From Clostridiaceae bacterium (GTDB lineage Bacteria > Bacillota > Clostridia > Lachnospirales > Lachnospiraceae): DNA of 51,678 nucleotides. Position 1 is the stretch's first letter, and every line of letters begins with the position of its first letter. The position numbers and the translations under genes were made by a program. Location of the stretch: the NCBI GenBank assembly GCA_910575585.1, contig CAJTGF010000039.1, positions 1 through 51,678 of the forward strand, read 5' to 3'. Under the pieces are notes generated by a model, which had not been told where the DNA came from, did no database searches, and saw only the letters and a list, made by a program, of their open reading frames with translations. Below are positions 1 through 8,166 of the stretch, in pieces.

Positions 1-140
1 CAGTTTCGGGAATTTTCTCGAAACTATTAAAAATTGTTCTGCCTTAATAAAGGTCGTAGAAGACTACATTTTATCGGGTTTTAGGAAATTTCAAAAGTTG
101 TAAACGGGTGCCTATGTATTCAAAATTGGAGGATTTGTTC

Positions 141-306
141 TTAGAGCGTGTTTGAAAATTCATTCCCATCAGATGCACGCCCCATTTTGCGGCATATTTG
201 GCCCTCATTCGGTCAACGCAGCCCACTACGCCTCCCTCATTCGGGCCCAATCTTCCACAAACTGGGACCCACATCTGACGGAAAGCAATTTTCAAACACG
301 CTCTAA
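141..306. mobile_element. MITE-like element, 166 bp
   Basis: The two ends are perfect 20-bp inverted repeats: TTAGAGCGTGTTTGAAAATT at 141-160 and its reverse complement at 287-306. The complementarity continues inward with a few mismatches to TCAGATG on one side and CATCTGA on the other. There is no plausible transposase inside, which fits a non-autonomous miniature element. Its right end abuts the stump of a histidine-kinase gene, so it probably took part in truncating that gene. I could not identify a clear target duplication. Confidence 0.75.
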
Positions 307-325
307 AAAGCAGATGAATCTATAG

Positions 326-412
326 AAAGAGCAGTTTGGAACAGAGAAGCAATCTCATCAGCAGCTTTATAGATGGCAGCATGATATGAAACAACAGCTC
401 CTATATTTTTAG
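326..412 (+). pseudogene. Stump of an AgrC-like (HPK10) histidine kinase
   Basis: One frame reads about 28 residues before a TAG. It contains LYRWQHDMKQQLL, which resembles the phospho-acceptor H-box of AgrC-type kinases (R-H-D-x-K-N-x-L). It is preceded by an in-frame stop and by the MITE, and it lacks the sensor, the rest of the dimerisation domain and the ATPase domain. It lies just before agrD/agrB, where an agrC gene would be expected, so I read it as the remnant of the cognate kinase. It is very short, and chance resemblance cannot be excluded. Confidence 0.45.
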
Positions 413-587
413 GAGATGCGCTGCATGTCATATCTCTTTTCTAATGTCTAAAATTAATATTTTCAAGTCTCAAAAGAATCCCATAACAGTTCTGCAAAAA
501 CTTACAAATAGATTGTCAAAACTGACATTAACGCAAAAAATGACGAAAAAACTGATATATTGTAAAAAAACAAAGGGGGATTTTTTT

Positions 588-740
588 ATGTTGAAAAAAA
601 TTAAAAACTTTAAAATCAATTACACTGTTTTAAATGCTCTGGTAATGGTTGTATGCCTTTACAGTGCAAACAGCAGGTGCTGCTGGCTCCATCATCAGCC
701 TAATATGCCGGAAGAGATGAAGCAGTTTAAGAGGTTCTAA
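588..740 (+). CDS. agrD: AgrD-like cyclic autoinducer precursor peptide
   Basis: This is a 50-residue peptide starting at ATG 588, eight bases after AAAGGGGG. Its plan matches AgrD: a basic amphipathic start (MLKKIKNFKI), a hydrophobic stretch (about residues 13-25), a candidate signal core SANSRCCWLHHQP with two adjacent cysteines at 31-32, and an acidic tail containing PEEMKQF. In the family, AgrB cleaves the tail and joins a cysteine to the new C-terminus as a thiolactone. The agrB gene follows one base after the stop, which strongly supports the call. Which cysteine closes the ring cannot be decided here. Confidence 0.75.
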   Translation: MLKKIKNFKINYTVLNALVMVVCLYSANSRCCWLHHQPNMPEEMKQFKRF

Positions 741-741
741 A

Positions 742-1335
742 GTGAAAAAGCTGGAAAGCCTGCTGGCGAATTATGCATATCAAAAACAGGTTATTCCATC
801 CCTTACGCTGGAGTCTTATGAATACATAGCGCAGGTTGCTTTAGAAATGTTGTCCGGGATTCTGGCCAGCATTGCTTTAGCTCTTTGCCTTGACATGATA
901 GCGGAGACGGTTTTATTTCTTCTTATTTATAGCGTTATCCGCTCCTATGCAGGAGGTCTGCATTTGGAGCGGTTTGCCAGTTGTTTTTTCCTGTCGTTCT
1001 TTGTGACGGCAGGGACGCTGATCTTTGTAAAGGCAGTGGAAATATCCGGCTGGATGATTTTTATTATGTTGCTGGCAGGACAGGCAGCTTTTTGGCTGAC
1101 GGAACCAGGGGATAATAAGAACCGGAAGGTTGATGAAGAAGAGAACCAATATTTTAAAAGGAAATTAAGACAATACCTTATTGCTTTTGCGGTTGTATGC
1201 ATGGGCTTTTTGGTTATGGGAGTTAAACGGTACGCGCTGTTAGTCGCCGTAACCATAGATGTTGCCTATGTATTTATGGTTTTAGGAAAGAGGAAAGATG
1301 AAAAGACAAAGGAAATTTCTGGCGTTTGTCATTAG
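742..1335 (+). CDS. agrB: AgrB-like peptide-processing membrane protease
   Basis: This is a 197-residue membrane protein starting with GTG. It shows the AgrB features: an N-terminal helix, a conserved arginine-histidine region (IRSYAGGLHLERFASC, about residues 67-82) holding the His and Cys expected of the catalytic dyad, and four to six hydrophobic segments. AgrB cuts the AgrD precursor and forms the cyclic peptide at the membrane. Its 3' end overlaps the start of the following vWA gene by 38 bases, so agr peptide processing and the first injector gene are probably co-transcribed. No intact agrC or agrA is in the window. Confidence 0.85.
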   Translation: MKKLESLLANYAYQKQVIPSLTLESYEYIAQVALEMLSGILASIALALCLDMIAETVLFLLIYSVIRSYAGGLHLERFASCFFLSFFVTAGTLIFVKAVEISGWMIFIMLLAGQAAFWLTEPGDNKNRKVDEEENQYFKRKLRQYLIAFAVVCMGFLVMGVKRYALLVAVTIDVAYVFMVLGKRKDEKTKEISGVCH

Positions 1336-3322
1336 CCTTGTGTTCCTGATCGTATTTCCCATAGCTGTGAACGCAGAGGATTTTGTCAGCCAAAGAGACG
1401 GGCTTGATGTAATCTTTGTCATGGATCACAGCGGCTCCATGAAGACCAATGATCCTCAGAACATTGCCAAAGGGATGGTGAAGGCGTTTGTTGATACGGC
1501 ACATGGCGGCAGTGTCAGAGTCGGTTTTGTTGCCTACAATGATCAGATCCTGTCGTCCACATCTCCGGTATCCATAAAGACTCTGGAGGAGAGGAATGCT
1601 TTAAAAACCCTCATTGATGAGAAAGGGTATTCCGGAAACACGGATATTGGTCTTGGACTGCGCTATGCCTGCGATCTCCTTGGTCGGGAGAAGGGGCGGA
1701 AAAAAGTTCTGGTGCTGATCTCGGACGGAGAGTCGGATCTGAACGGCTCCGCTACCGGGAGAGATCTGGAAATGTCGCAGAATGATCTGGCGGCTGCCAG
1801 GGAATTTTGCCATATGGAAGACATTCCGGTCTATACCATTGCTTTCGGTGACTATGACGGGAACACGCGGGTTCTGGAAGAATTGTCCCAGAGCACTGGG
1901 GCGGGGATGTATACGGCGGAAGACCCAGAGAAGCTGATTGAGATCCTGTATGGGATCTTGAAGGCTAATATGAATTATACGATCAAAAAAATAACCGATG
2001 GGATCTATGCGTTGGGGACGCAGAACATCCACATTACGCTGGATGAGCCCTATCTTGATGAGATGGACCTTCTGATGATCTCATCTCAGGCTATAGGGCC
2101 ATCCAGGATCCTGTATGGGGAACAGGTTTTTGAACCTGTGGATCTGGAGAAGTACGCGGTGGCAAAGATCACCGATATAGACAACCAAGAGACAGAACTT
2201 ATAGTACAGACAGAGACTCTAAAAAATCAGCAGCTTCAGGTATATCTGGTCAGTTATCGAACATTGATTCCTGTAATAGAAGTGGACACAAGCACAAACA
2301 AAAATCATGGACTGCCATTTTGGATCTATTTTCGTGATGATAACGGGGATACCATTGTGGATGAGGCTTTTTATGGGAGATTTGACTGCCAGGTTAGCTT
2401 TGGGGCGGATGAGTCGGGAGAAAAGGCAGAGCTTATTAGCAGCAGCGCTGTCCCGGAAGGGATCACGGGGGAACTGCCTGTAGCCGGATCGGGAATATAC
2501 GATTTAAATGCCGCTGTATGTGATGGAATGGGGACGGTAACATTTGAGCCCATAACAATCACGGCAAATAACCGCCTTCCAAAGGGATCGCTTCCCCAAG
2601 AAGGATCATGCACGATCTTTACGAAGACCAGAGAATACCGGCTGTCGGATTATTTTCATGATCCGGATGGAGATGAACTTTTCTATTCCATAGGAGAAAG
2701 CACGAGTCTGGGTGTAAGAGCCGGCATTGAGGAAGGGATTCTGCGGGTCAAGGCCGGGGAGGCGGGGCAGCAGAAAGTCCACCTGATTGTTTCCGATGGA
2801 GAGGAGAGCATTGTCTGTCAGCTTGCTTTGGATGTGGCGCCTTTATGGAAAACGTACTGGTGGATCATTGCGATATCAGTGGTCTTGTTTCTGGGCATAT
2901 TGTTGAAAAAGATCTTCACAAAACCGAAGTCGGAGCTGGAGACTTTGGTGGAGGAGAAGCAGGAAAGTCGGTTTAGCGGGAAAATGAATGCCTATGTCAC
3001 AGGCCAGCCAGAGGGCGCAAAGGAGATCCCGCCTCTGTCCTTTGACATGTATAAGGTAAAAGGGAATAAGATCACACTGGGAAGTCTGATGAGCCGGTAT
3101 GGGGATGTGCGGGATGGGCTGGGGCTGGATGACATTTACCTGGTGGCTGATAAAGACCGTCAAATGATCCTGTATCACACATCTGATGTATCAGTCATGA
3201 TCGGCAATTCTATTGTGTGCAGGAAGGCGCAATACAGTGTTCGTTTTGGAGATGTGATCTATCTCACATCAATGGATGGATCTTATGATATGGAGATTCA
3301 CTATATAGCAGTATTTCAATAA
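1298..3322 (+). CDS. Secreted/membrane vWA-domain protein of the injector cluster
   Basis: The 674-residue protein has a signal peptide (about residues 1-27, ending in VNA), then a von Willebrand factor A domain with the metal-binding DxSxS motif as DHSGS at residues 43-47 and a later LISDGESD strand. One transmembrane helix (about 514-536) is followed by a cytoplasmic tail of about 138 residues with an FHA-like beta-rich pattern. The large outer part probably faces the cell wall. PpkA of Proteobacterial type VI systems also carries a vWA domain, and FHA and PP2C genes follow here, so a sensing or regulatory role is a reasonable inference. ATG 1298 follows a purine-rich AAAGAGGAAAG and overlaps agrB. 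Confidence 0.75.
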   Translation: MKRQRKFLAFVISLVFLIVFPIAVNAEDFVSQRDGLDVIFVMDHSGSMKTNDPQNIAKGMVKAFVDTAHGGSVRVGFVAYNDQILSSTSPVSIKTLEERNALKTLIDEKGYSGNTDIGLGLRYACDLLGREKGRKKVLVLISDGESDLNGSATGRDLEMSQNDLAAAREFCHMEDIPVYTIAFGDYDGNTRVLEELSQSTGAGMYTAEDPEKLIEILYGILKANMNYTIKKITDGIYALGTQNIHITLDEPYLDEMDLLMISSQAIGPSRILYGEQVFEPVDLEKYAVAKITDIDNQETELIVQTETLKNQQLQVYLVSYRTLIPVIEVDTSTNKNHGLPFWIYFRDDNGDTIVDEAFYGRFDCQVSFGADESGEKAELISSSAVPEGITGELPVAGSGIYDLNAAVCDGMGTVTFEPITITANNRLPKGSLPQEGSCTIFTKTREYRLSDYFHDPDGDELFYSIGESTSLGVRAGIEEGILRVKAGEAGQQKVHLIVSDGEESIVCQLALDVAPLWKTYWWIIAISVVLFLGILLKKIFTKPKSELETLVEEKQESRFSGKMNAYVTGQPEGAKEIPPLSFDMYKVKGNKITLGSLMSRYGDVRDGLGLDDIYLVADKDRQMILYHTSDVSVMIGNSIVCRKAQYSVRFGDVIYLTSMDGSYDMEIHYIAVFQ

Positions 3323-3339
3323 AGGAGGAATGTGGACCT

Positions 3340-5508
3340 ATGGAGACGATCACACAGACAAACAGGACTATCCTGTTTAGCGAGATCAATCCAGAAAAAT
3401 TAAACCTGCTGACACTGATCGGGGACGTGCGGGGTAAGAACAGCCTGGATGATGATAAGATCAAAGAGATCAATGATGAGCTTTTGGTAGGGAGTTTTGA
3501 GGAATTTATCGAAAAATTTTCTCCTGTGGTGTACTCCTGGTGCGACGCGTCAACGGCGGACATCCGGTACAGCTTGGTGAAACCGGAGAATATTCCGGAG
3601 AACTGCGTTACAGAGATCCCTCTAAATGAGAGAAATGATCTCTTAAATATGCTGATCACCCTTCTTGACACGAAGGGGGCGCAGGGCGTTGCCAATGTAG
3701 ATTTTAAGTTTGCCAACGTATTGGATATGATATCTCCCAAAAAGATTATGGAAGATATCCGACAGGTACGGAGGGAGATCCGGTATACCTATGAAAAGTA
3801 CGCGGAGTTGGACGACGGGGACCCCAAGCGGCTCGATTTGGGGGATGTGCTCAATTATCAGTTTGAGCAGGCCAGCTTAAATTATAACAATGTCCTGGCT
3901 ATGCTGCCCCTTGCCATCGAAGATTCCAAGACCCGACTGCTCTTAGGAACAGGAGAATCAAAGCGGGGAGGACCAAACTTTAAAGCCGGGCTTTTGAGCA
4001 TGGGAGAGGATGGCGAGTTAAAGATCCTGGAGATGAAACAGGAGGAGAGTACGGAGCTGGCGGTGATTGATGATAAGATCAACACAGGACTGGTGGAAGC
4101 ATTTCGGGAGGACTATGACGCCTTAAATGAGAATCCCTCTGATTATGTGCGGGATCTGGTAGTAAGGACATTCTGCCCATTAAGTTCAGGAATGGAGACA
4201 ACCGTTGACCGGGAGCTGGAAGTGCGCCATTACAACCAGTATCTGGAGTTCTATAAAAAGAGCAAGGACGACTTTGTGAAAGCGGTGAAACCCCTTATTG
4301 AAAAGATCCTGGGCGTCAAGATCTTCTTTGACCAGTATCAGGTGAAGGAAAAAGGGATGCGTCCCAAACTTCTGGTGTGCAACACGCCCCTGGATATGAT
4401 GGTAAAATCCAGCAACCTGCCCAGGCTCCTTACCTATCTGAACACTACCAATGATAAGAACGAGTTTGACAACGCCATCTGGTTCGGCATCGTGCCGGAT
4501 GTGGAGCTGAACCAGTCCGGCGGAGGAAAACTTCAGAGAGTGCGGTTTGCGGGAAATCAGAAGGTGGAAAAACAGGGAACCAACACCATGGAGAGTCTGG
4601 CAACTCTGATGAACGCCATCCATCCATACCGCATTACCACATTTTTCAGTTTCTGCAGCGGAGAGGAGACCACCTTTAACTATGTGGCAACAGAGGGGAT
4701 CGAGATCTTTAAGGAAAAGTGCGCTCTGCTTATGAGAAGGGATTACAGCGAATTTATTGTTCCTTGTATTCCCAATGCTACCATAATCCCCAAGGATAAA
4801 TCGGGGCTGGTGCTGGATAAGCGGATGGTCATGGACGAGGAGGGCAATGTGACCCTTTCCGGGGAGAAAGAAGATATCATGAAGATGTGGCTGGAGGGTA
4901 TCTATGTGGGAGCGGCTTACGAGGCAGCGGGGATCACGGCGGCATGGCAGTGTCCGGAGTACCTTAGAGAGCGGTTTAACAATACCAGCCATGAATACCC
5001 AGGGGTGAGGTTTGACATAGAGGCGGATGATAACGCTCTTCTGGCCGCTACCAGTATGACCAAGGAGATCTCCGGGTTTACCAACACGATCAAGAACTCC
5101 ATCAACCATACAGGCTTTGGGTTCGTCTTCTCATCGGACAATGCCCAGTATAAAGGCAAAGAGATCAAGAGCATCACCGTTTACAAGGCAAGAAATCTTT
5201 TGAGCAGCGGAACCCAGTTTGAACCAATCTATAAGACCCTGGTGGTGACGTACATTGAGCGGATGCTGCGGTTCTACAGCGGGGACTTTAAGCAGGATAA
5301 AGTGCTGAAATTTTTCAGCAACAACCCAAGCAGCCAGAAAAGCCGCTGGGATGCTGACAGGAGTTATGTAAATTCCATCTTACAGGATGGGGATGAGCTT
5401 GACTTTTCCATAGATGAAAAATACGGGATCTGTAATGTGCAGGTCACCTTTGCCAACACCACCAGAAACCTGAAGGTAGAGCTTACCAGGAAGGCCGGGG
5501 TGAAATAG
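3340..5508 (+). CDS. Candidate contractile sheath protein (TssC-like C-terminus)
   Basis: This is a soluble 722-residue protein directly upstream of two tube-like genes, the usual place of the sheath in tail-like systems. Its last 110 residues follow the order of the TssC C-terminus: a strand/helix with YKTLVVTYIERMLRF, a helix ending KFFSNN, then YVNSILQDGDELDFSI, and a final beta strand NVQVTFANTTRNLKVEL that would join the inter-subunit sheet. TssB plus TssC total about 650 residues, so one fused sheath subunit is conceivable. I see no clear TssB signature in the N-terminal half. The call rests on position, size and this pattern. AAAGGAGG stands well placed before the ATG. Confidence 0.5.
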   Translation: METITQTNRTILFSEINPEKLNLLTLIGDVRGKNSLDDDKIKEINDELLVGSFEEFIEKFSPVVYSWCDASTADIRYSLVKPENIPENCVTEIPLNERNDLLNMLITLLDTKGAQGVANVDFKFANVLDMISPKKIMEDIRQVRREIRYTYEKYAELDDGDPKRLDLGDVLNYQFEQASLNYNNVLAMLPLAIEDSKTRLLLGTGESKRGGPNFKAGLLSMGEDGELKILEMKQEESTELAVIDDKINTGLVEAFREDYDALNENPSDYVRDLVVRTFCPLSSGMETTVDRELEVRHYNQYLEFYKKSKDDFVKAVKPLIEKILGVKIFFDQYQVKEKGMRPKLLVCNTPLDMMVKSSNLPRLLTYLNTTNDKNEFDNAIWFGIVPDVELNQSGGGKLQRVRFAGNQKVEKQGTNTMESLATLMNAIHPYRITTFFSFCSGEETTFNYVATEGIEIFKEKCALLMRRDYSEFIVPCIPNATIIPKDKSGLVLDKRMVMDEEGNVTLSGEKEDIMKMWLEGIYVGAAYEAAGITAAWQCPEYLRERFNNTSHEYPGVRFDIEADDNALLAATSMTKEISGFTNTIKNSINHTGFGFVFSSDNAQYKGKEIKSITVYKARNLLSSGTQFEPIYKTLVVTYIERMLRFYSGDFKQDKVLKFFSNNPSSQKSRWDADRSYVNSILQDGDELDFSIDEKYGICNVQVTFANTTRNLKVELTRKAGVK

Positions 5509-5560
5509 TTTTTTACAAAGACCTGAAAAAGGTAAATAGAAAAAGTAGGAGGAAAAAAGA

Positions 5561-5989
5561 ATGGGATTACGTGTGAAAATTGAAGGCAGCGAGTCCATTA
5601 ACCTGCCGGAGACCAGCATCATGACAGTGGATTTTGGGGCGGATATCCCCCACGATTCCAATGCCAGGTCCACGGACCTGGGTTCCACGGTACTGATCAC
5701 CGGGAAGATCCTGGCGGCTGTGGATGGGGAGGCGGCTGACGATACCAGCAAGATCGCCCGCTGGTCCTTGGTTCCCGCGGAAAACTCAGACTGCTACCGA
5801 AATGTGCAGATCGATGTGGTAAATGCGTCTCAGGTGGTAAGGCAGATCACCGTGCCAAACGCTTTTGTCATTGATTATGAGGAGGATTTCACGGATGAGA
5901 CAGGCGCGGGCGTGTTCCGGCTTTTGATCAAGCAAAAGAAGGACAAGATGGTGAACTTAAAGTTTGAGGGCGGTTTCAGCGGAGAATAA
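5561..5989 (+). CDS. Hcp-like tube protein 1
   Basis: This is a 142-residue, almost all-beta protein beginning MGLRVKIEGSES and containing IPHDSNARSTD, a GSTVLITGKIL strand and a C-terminal FRLLIKQKKDKM strand. That is the compact layout of Hcp/gpV-type tube subunits, which stack as rings inside a contractile sheath. Its length fits the family (about 140-170). A near paralogue follows 34 bases later. GTAGGAGG precedes the start. A tube protein next to a candidate sheath gene and upstream of VgrG-like genes is the best argument; sequence identity to classical Hcp is low as far as I can judge. Confidence 0.65.
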   Translation: MGLRVKIEGSESINLPETSIMTVDFGADIPHDSNARSTDLGSTVLITGKILAAVDGEAADDTSKIARWSLVPAENSDCYRNVQIDVVNASQVVRQITVPNAFVIDYEEDFTDETGAGVFRLLIKQKKDKMVNLKFEGGFSGE

Positions 5990-6023
5990 AGGTGAACATC
6001 ACAGAGAAAGGAAGGAATAAACT

Positions 6024-6449
6024 ATGGGATTCACATTAAAAGTAGAAGGACCATCAAACATCGAATTAGGGACAATCAGTATCATCGGAGTGAAATTCCG
6101 GACAGACATTCCCCATGACAGCAACGCCCGCTCTACAGACATGGGGAGCACGGTGGAGATCACCGGGAAGATTTTGACGGCTGTTGACGGAGATCCCTTT
6201 GACAGCACAAGGCAGCTGGGGTTGTGGGCGCTGGTTCCTGCGGAAAAATCAGATTGTTACCGGAAGGCCAGTATTGAAGTCATCGCCGCGTCCCAGGTGG
6301 TGCGCAAATATACATACCCAAACGCTTTTGTGGTTGACTACAAGGAACAGTACGGTGATACGGAGGGCGTAGGTACCTTTACACTGATCATCAAACAAAA
6401 GAAGGATAAGATGGCGCAGGTTGCCGTTGAAGGTGGATACAGCATTTAA
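6024..6449 (+). CDS. Hcp-like tube protein 2
   Basis: This is a 141-residue paralogue of the preceding gene. The two share IPHDSNARSTD, GSTV.ITGKIL.AVDG, LVPAE.SDCYR, QVVR and IKQKKDKM at matching positions. The differences lie mostly in the N-terminal strand and the last 20 residues, which are plausible ring-ring contact regions. Two tube paralogues may form distinct parts of one tube (a shaft and an initiator or baseplate-proximal ring) or alternative tubes. The ribosome site is GAAAGGAAGG. A strong terminator lies 50 bases after the stop and closes the structural-gene block. Confidence 0.65.
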   Translation: MGFTLKVEGPSNIELGTISIIGVKFRTDIPHDSNARSTDMGSTVEITGKILTAVDGDPFDSTRQLGLWALVPAEKSDCYRKASIEVIAASQVVRKYTYPNAFVVDYKEQYGDTEGVGTFTLIIKQKKDKMAQVAVEGGYSI

Positions 6450-6499
6450 ATGCCAAAGAACCTGCCAGGCGACGGATATTACGGACAAACGCTGGATAG

Positions 6500-6533
6500 G
6501 GGCTGCCTGCTCTTTTAAAGGGCAGCCCTTTTT
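6500..6533 (+). terminator. Rho-independent terminator after the tube genes
   Basis: GGGCTGCC pairs perfectly with GGCAGCCC across a 13-base loop and is followed by five T. It probably lets the sheath and tube transcript exceed that of the regulatory and baseplate genes downstream. Confidence 0.8.
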
Positions 6534-6572
6534 ATGCGTAGAGTTTATGGTCTGGCAGCTCTGGGGGAGATT

Positions 6573-7019
6573 ATGAAAGATTATTACAAGATACTGGGAG
6601 TCGCGCGGCAGGCTTCGGCGGAGGAGATCAAAGCAGCTTACCGCAGACTGGCAAAACGATACCATCCAGATGTGGTAAAAGGCGACAAGGAAAAAGAGAC
6701 CTATATGTATGAAATCCAGGAGGCATATGCCTGCCTGGGGGATGACGGGAGCCGGAAGAAATACGACGAGGCGTGGCAGAGGGACAGTCAAAAAACAGGG
6801 GAAAGGGAAAGAAAGCCGGAAAAAAGCGGGCAGCAGTCCGGAGCCGGACCGGGCATGGCGCCGGATATGAGTCAGTTTGAACGGTTTTTTGGATTTCAGC
6901 CAGGAAAAGGCATGGAAACATACCAGCATAAAAAGAAGGCCCAAAAGCCTCAGGGTCCCATGAAGCCTGAGGAAATGTTTGAGTTCTTCTTAGGAGGACG
7001 AAATGGAGGCAGGCAGTGA
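6573..7019 (+). CDS. J-domain (DnaJ-like) co-chaperone
   Basis: This is a 148-residue protein with an N-terminal J domain ([20 protein letters not shown], then RYHPDVV carrying the diagnostic HPD). A charged, Gly/Pro-rich tail follows, without the zinc-finger or substrate domains of full DnaJ. Such short J proteins stimulate the ATPase of a dedicated Hsp70. An Hsp70-fold protein is encoded 3.8 kb downstream in the same run of genes, so the pair may work together on the injector. ATG 6573 is preferred over an upstream ATG because GGGGGAG precedes it and the J domain starts at once. Its stop overlaps the next start by one base (TGATG). Confidence 0.8.
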   Translation: MKDYYKILGVARQASAEEIKAAYRRLAKRYHPDVVKGDKEKETYMYEIQEAYACLGDDGSRKKYDEAWQRDSQKTGERERKPEKSGQQSGAGPGMAPDMSQFERFFGFQPGKGMETYQHKKKAQKPQGPMKPEEMFEFFLGGRNGGRQ

Positions 7020-7576
7020 TGACAAGGGTGAGAAAAGCAAAAATAGCAACAGATGCCGTGATCTTCCTATGCAGCGGAGGGGCGGCATGGCTGCTGTACC
7101 GATCCAGGCCGGAGTGGTCGTGGCTTTCCGGCATTTTCATAGGTCTTGTTTTGTGTATGGTTGGCGCCGCGGCGGATCTGGGGATTCAGTGTCTGAAAAA
7201 GAAAGGACCGCCCATGCCGCCATCAAGGGCAATGGGGATCAGCCGGCTGATCCTTTTGGATGAACAGGATAAGCCTGTGAGGCATTGGGAGCTGACAGGC
7301 CGCACCTGCGCGGTTATCGGCAGGCGGGATGAGGATCAGGAGGAAGAGGTGGATATTGACCTGGGGGACTGTGAATACGGCGCCTTTATCGATCCGTGCC
7401 ATGGGATTCTTAACTTCTGTATGGATTCCTGGTACGTGGAGGATCTCGGTTCCAAAAACGGGGTGATGGTCAGAAAAGTGGAGGACGGAGTCTGTTACAA
7501 GGTGCTGAACCGTCCATGCAGGCTTTCCGCAGGGGACATCCTTTATATCGCGAACACCAGGCTTTTGCTTACATAG
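7019..7576 (+). CDS. Membrane-anchored FHA-domain protein
   Basis: Of the 185 residues, the first 60 form two hydrophobic helices (VIFLCSGGAAWLLY and LSGIFIGLVLCMVGAAADL). The cytoplasmic remainder resembles an FHA phosphothreonine-binding domain, with an ..AVIGRRDE strand, a later LNFCMDSWYVEDLGSKNGVM segment containing the diagnostic SKNG turn, and L.AGDILYIANTRLLL at the end. FHA proteins of type VI systems (Fha1/TagH) read the phosphorylation state to trigger assembly. The start is ATG 7019, overlapping the preceding stop; a GTG three bases upstream is the alternative. Confidence 0.75.
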   Translation: MTRVRKAKIATDAVIFLCSGGAAWLLYRSRPEWSWLSGIFIGLVLCMVGAAADLGIQCLKKKGPPMPPSRAMGISRLILLDEQDKPVRHWELTGRTCAVIGRRDEDQEEEVDIDLGDCEYGAFIDPCHGILNFCMDSWYVEDLGSKNGVMVRKVEDGVCYKVLNRPCRLSAGDILYIANTRLLLT

Positions 7577-7588
7577 GGGCCAGGGCGC

Positions 7589-7619
7589 GTCTGAAGATCC
7601 ACTCCTGCGACCTTCAGAC
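7589..7619 (+). other. Intercistronic hairpin
   Basis: GTCTGAAG and CTTCAGAC form a perfect 8-bp stem between the two FHA genes. There is no T-run, so it is more likely an mRNA processing or stability element than a terminator. Confidence 0.4.
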
Positions 7620-7668
7620 CCACTCTGGGACAAAAATTGGAGAAACATAGGATGGGAGAGCGAACACA

Positions 7669-8166
7669 ATGAGTTTAGTGAGATGTCCAAACGGACATGT
7701 ATACAATGGAAGGCGGTATGGGAAGACCTGCCCCTACTGCAATATGAAGACCGAGGAAGAAACCACCGCAGCAAAGCCTCTGGGCTTTGAGCCTCCGGTA
7801 GAACTTTTGGAGGAGGCCGTGCGTCCTGTCTGCGGATGGCTGGTATGCATTGAGGGAGCAAGGGTGGGAATGGATTACAAGATCCATGATGGAAAAAACT
7901 TTGTAGGGCGGGGAGATGATATGGATATCCAGATTCTTGGGGATAACGAAATCAACCGGAGAAACCATACCATCATTGTCTATGACGCGAAGAAAATGAA
8001 TACGGTCATACTTCCCGGAGACGCAGCCGGTCTGGCGTACCTGAATGATGAGGCAGTTTACGTTCCTACAGAACTAAAACCATATGACACCATCAGTTTG
8101 GGCAAGAGCCGGTTTTTGTTCCTTCCCTTGTGCGGGACAAGCTTTAGCTGGGAAGATCTGACATGA
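7669..8166 (+). CDS. Zinc-ribbon plus FHA-like protein
   Basis: This 165-residue soluble protein begins with a small zinc ribbon (RCPNGHVYNGRRYGKTCPYC, four potential zinc ligands). An FHA-like domain occupies about residues 60-150 (FVGRGDDMDIQI, EINRRNHTIIVYD, LKPYDTISLGKSRFLFLPL). In the canonical fold R and S/N residues bind phosphothreonine; R, N and H are present here but the arrangement is divergent. It lies between a membrane FHA protein and a PP2C gene, which fits a phosphorylation relay. It overlaps the next start by four bases (ATGA), implying translational coupling. Confidence 0.65.
   Translation: MSLVRCPNGHVYNGRRYGKTCPYCNMKTEEETTAAKPLGFEPPVELLEEAVRPVCGWLVCIEGARVGMDYKIHDGKNFVGRGDDMDIQILGDNEINRRNHTIIVYDAKKMNTVILPGDAAGLAYLNDEAVYVPTELKPYDTISLGKSRFLFLPLCGTSFSWEDLT

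Noticed and set aside
4186-5109. A 307-residue minus-strand frame opposite the sheath candidate
   Set aside because: It is an antisense shadow of a gene with biased codon use; no ribosome site and no recognisable motif.
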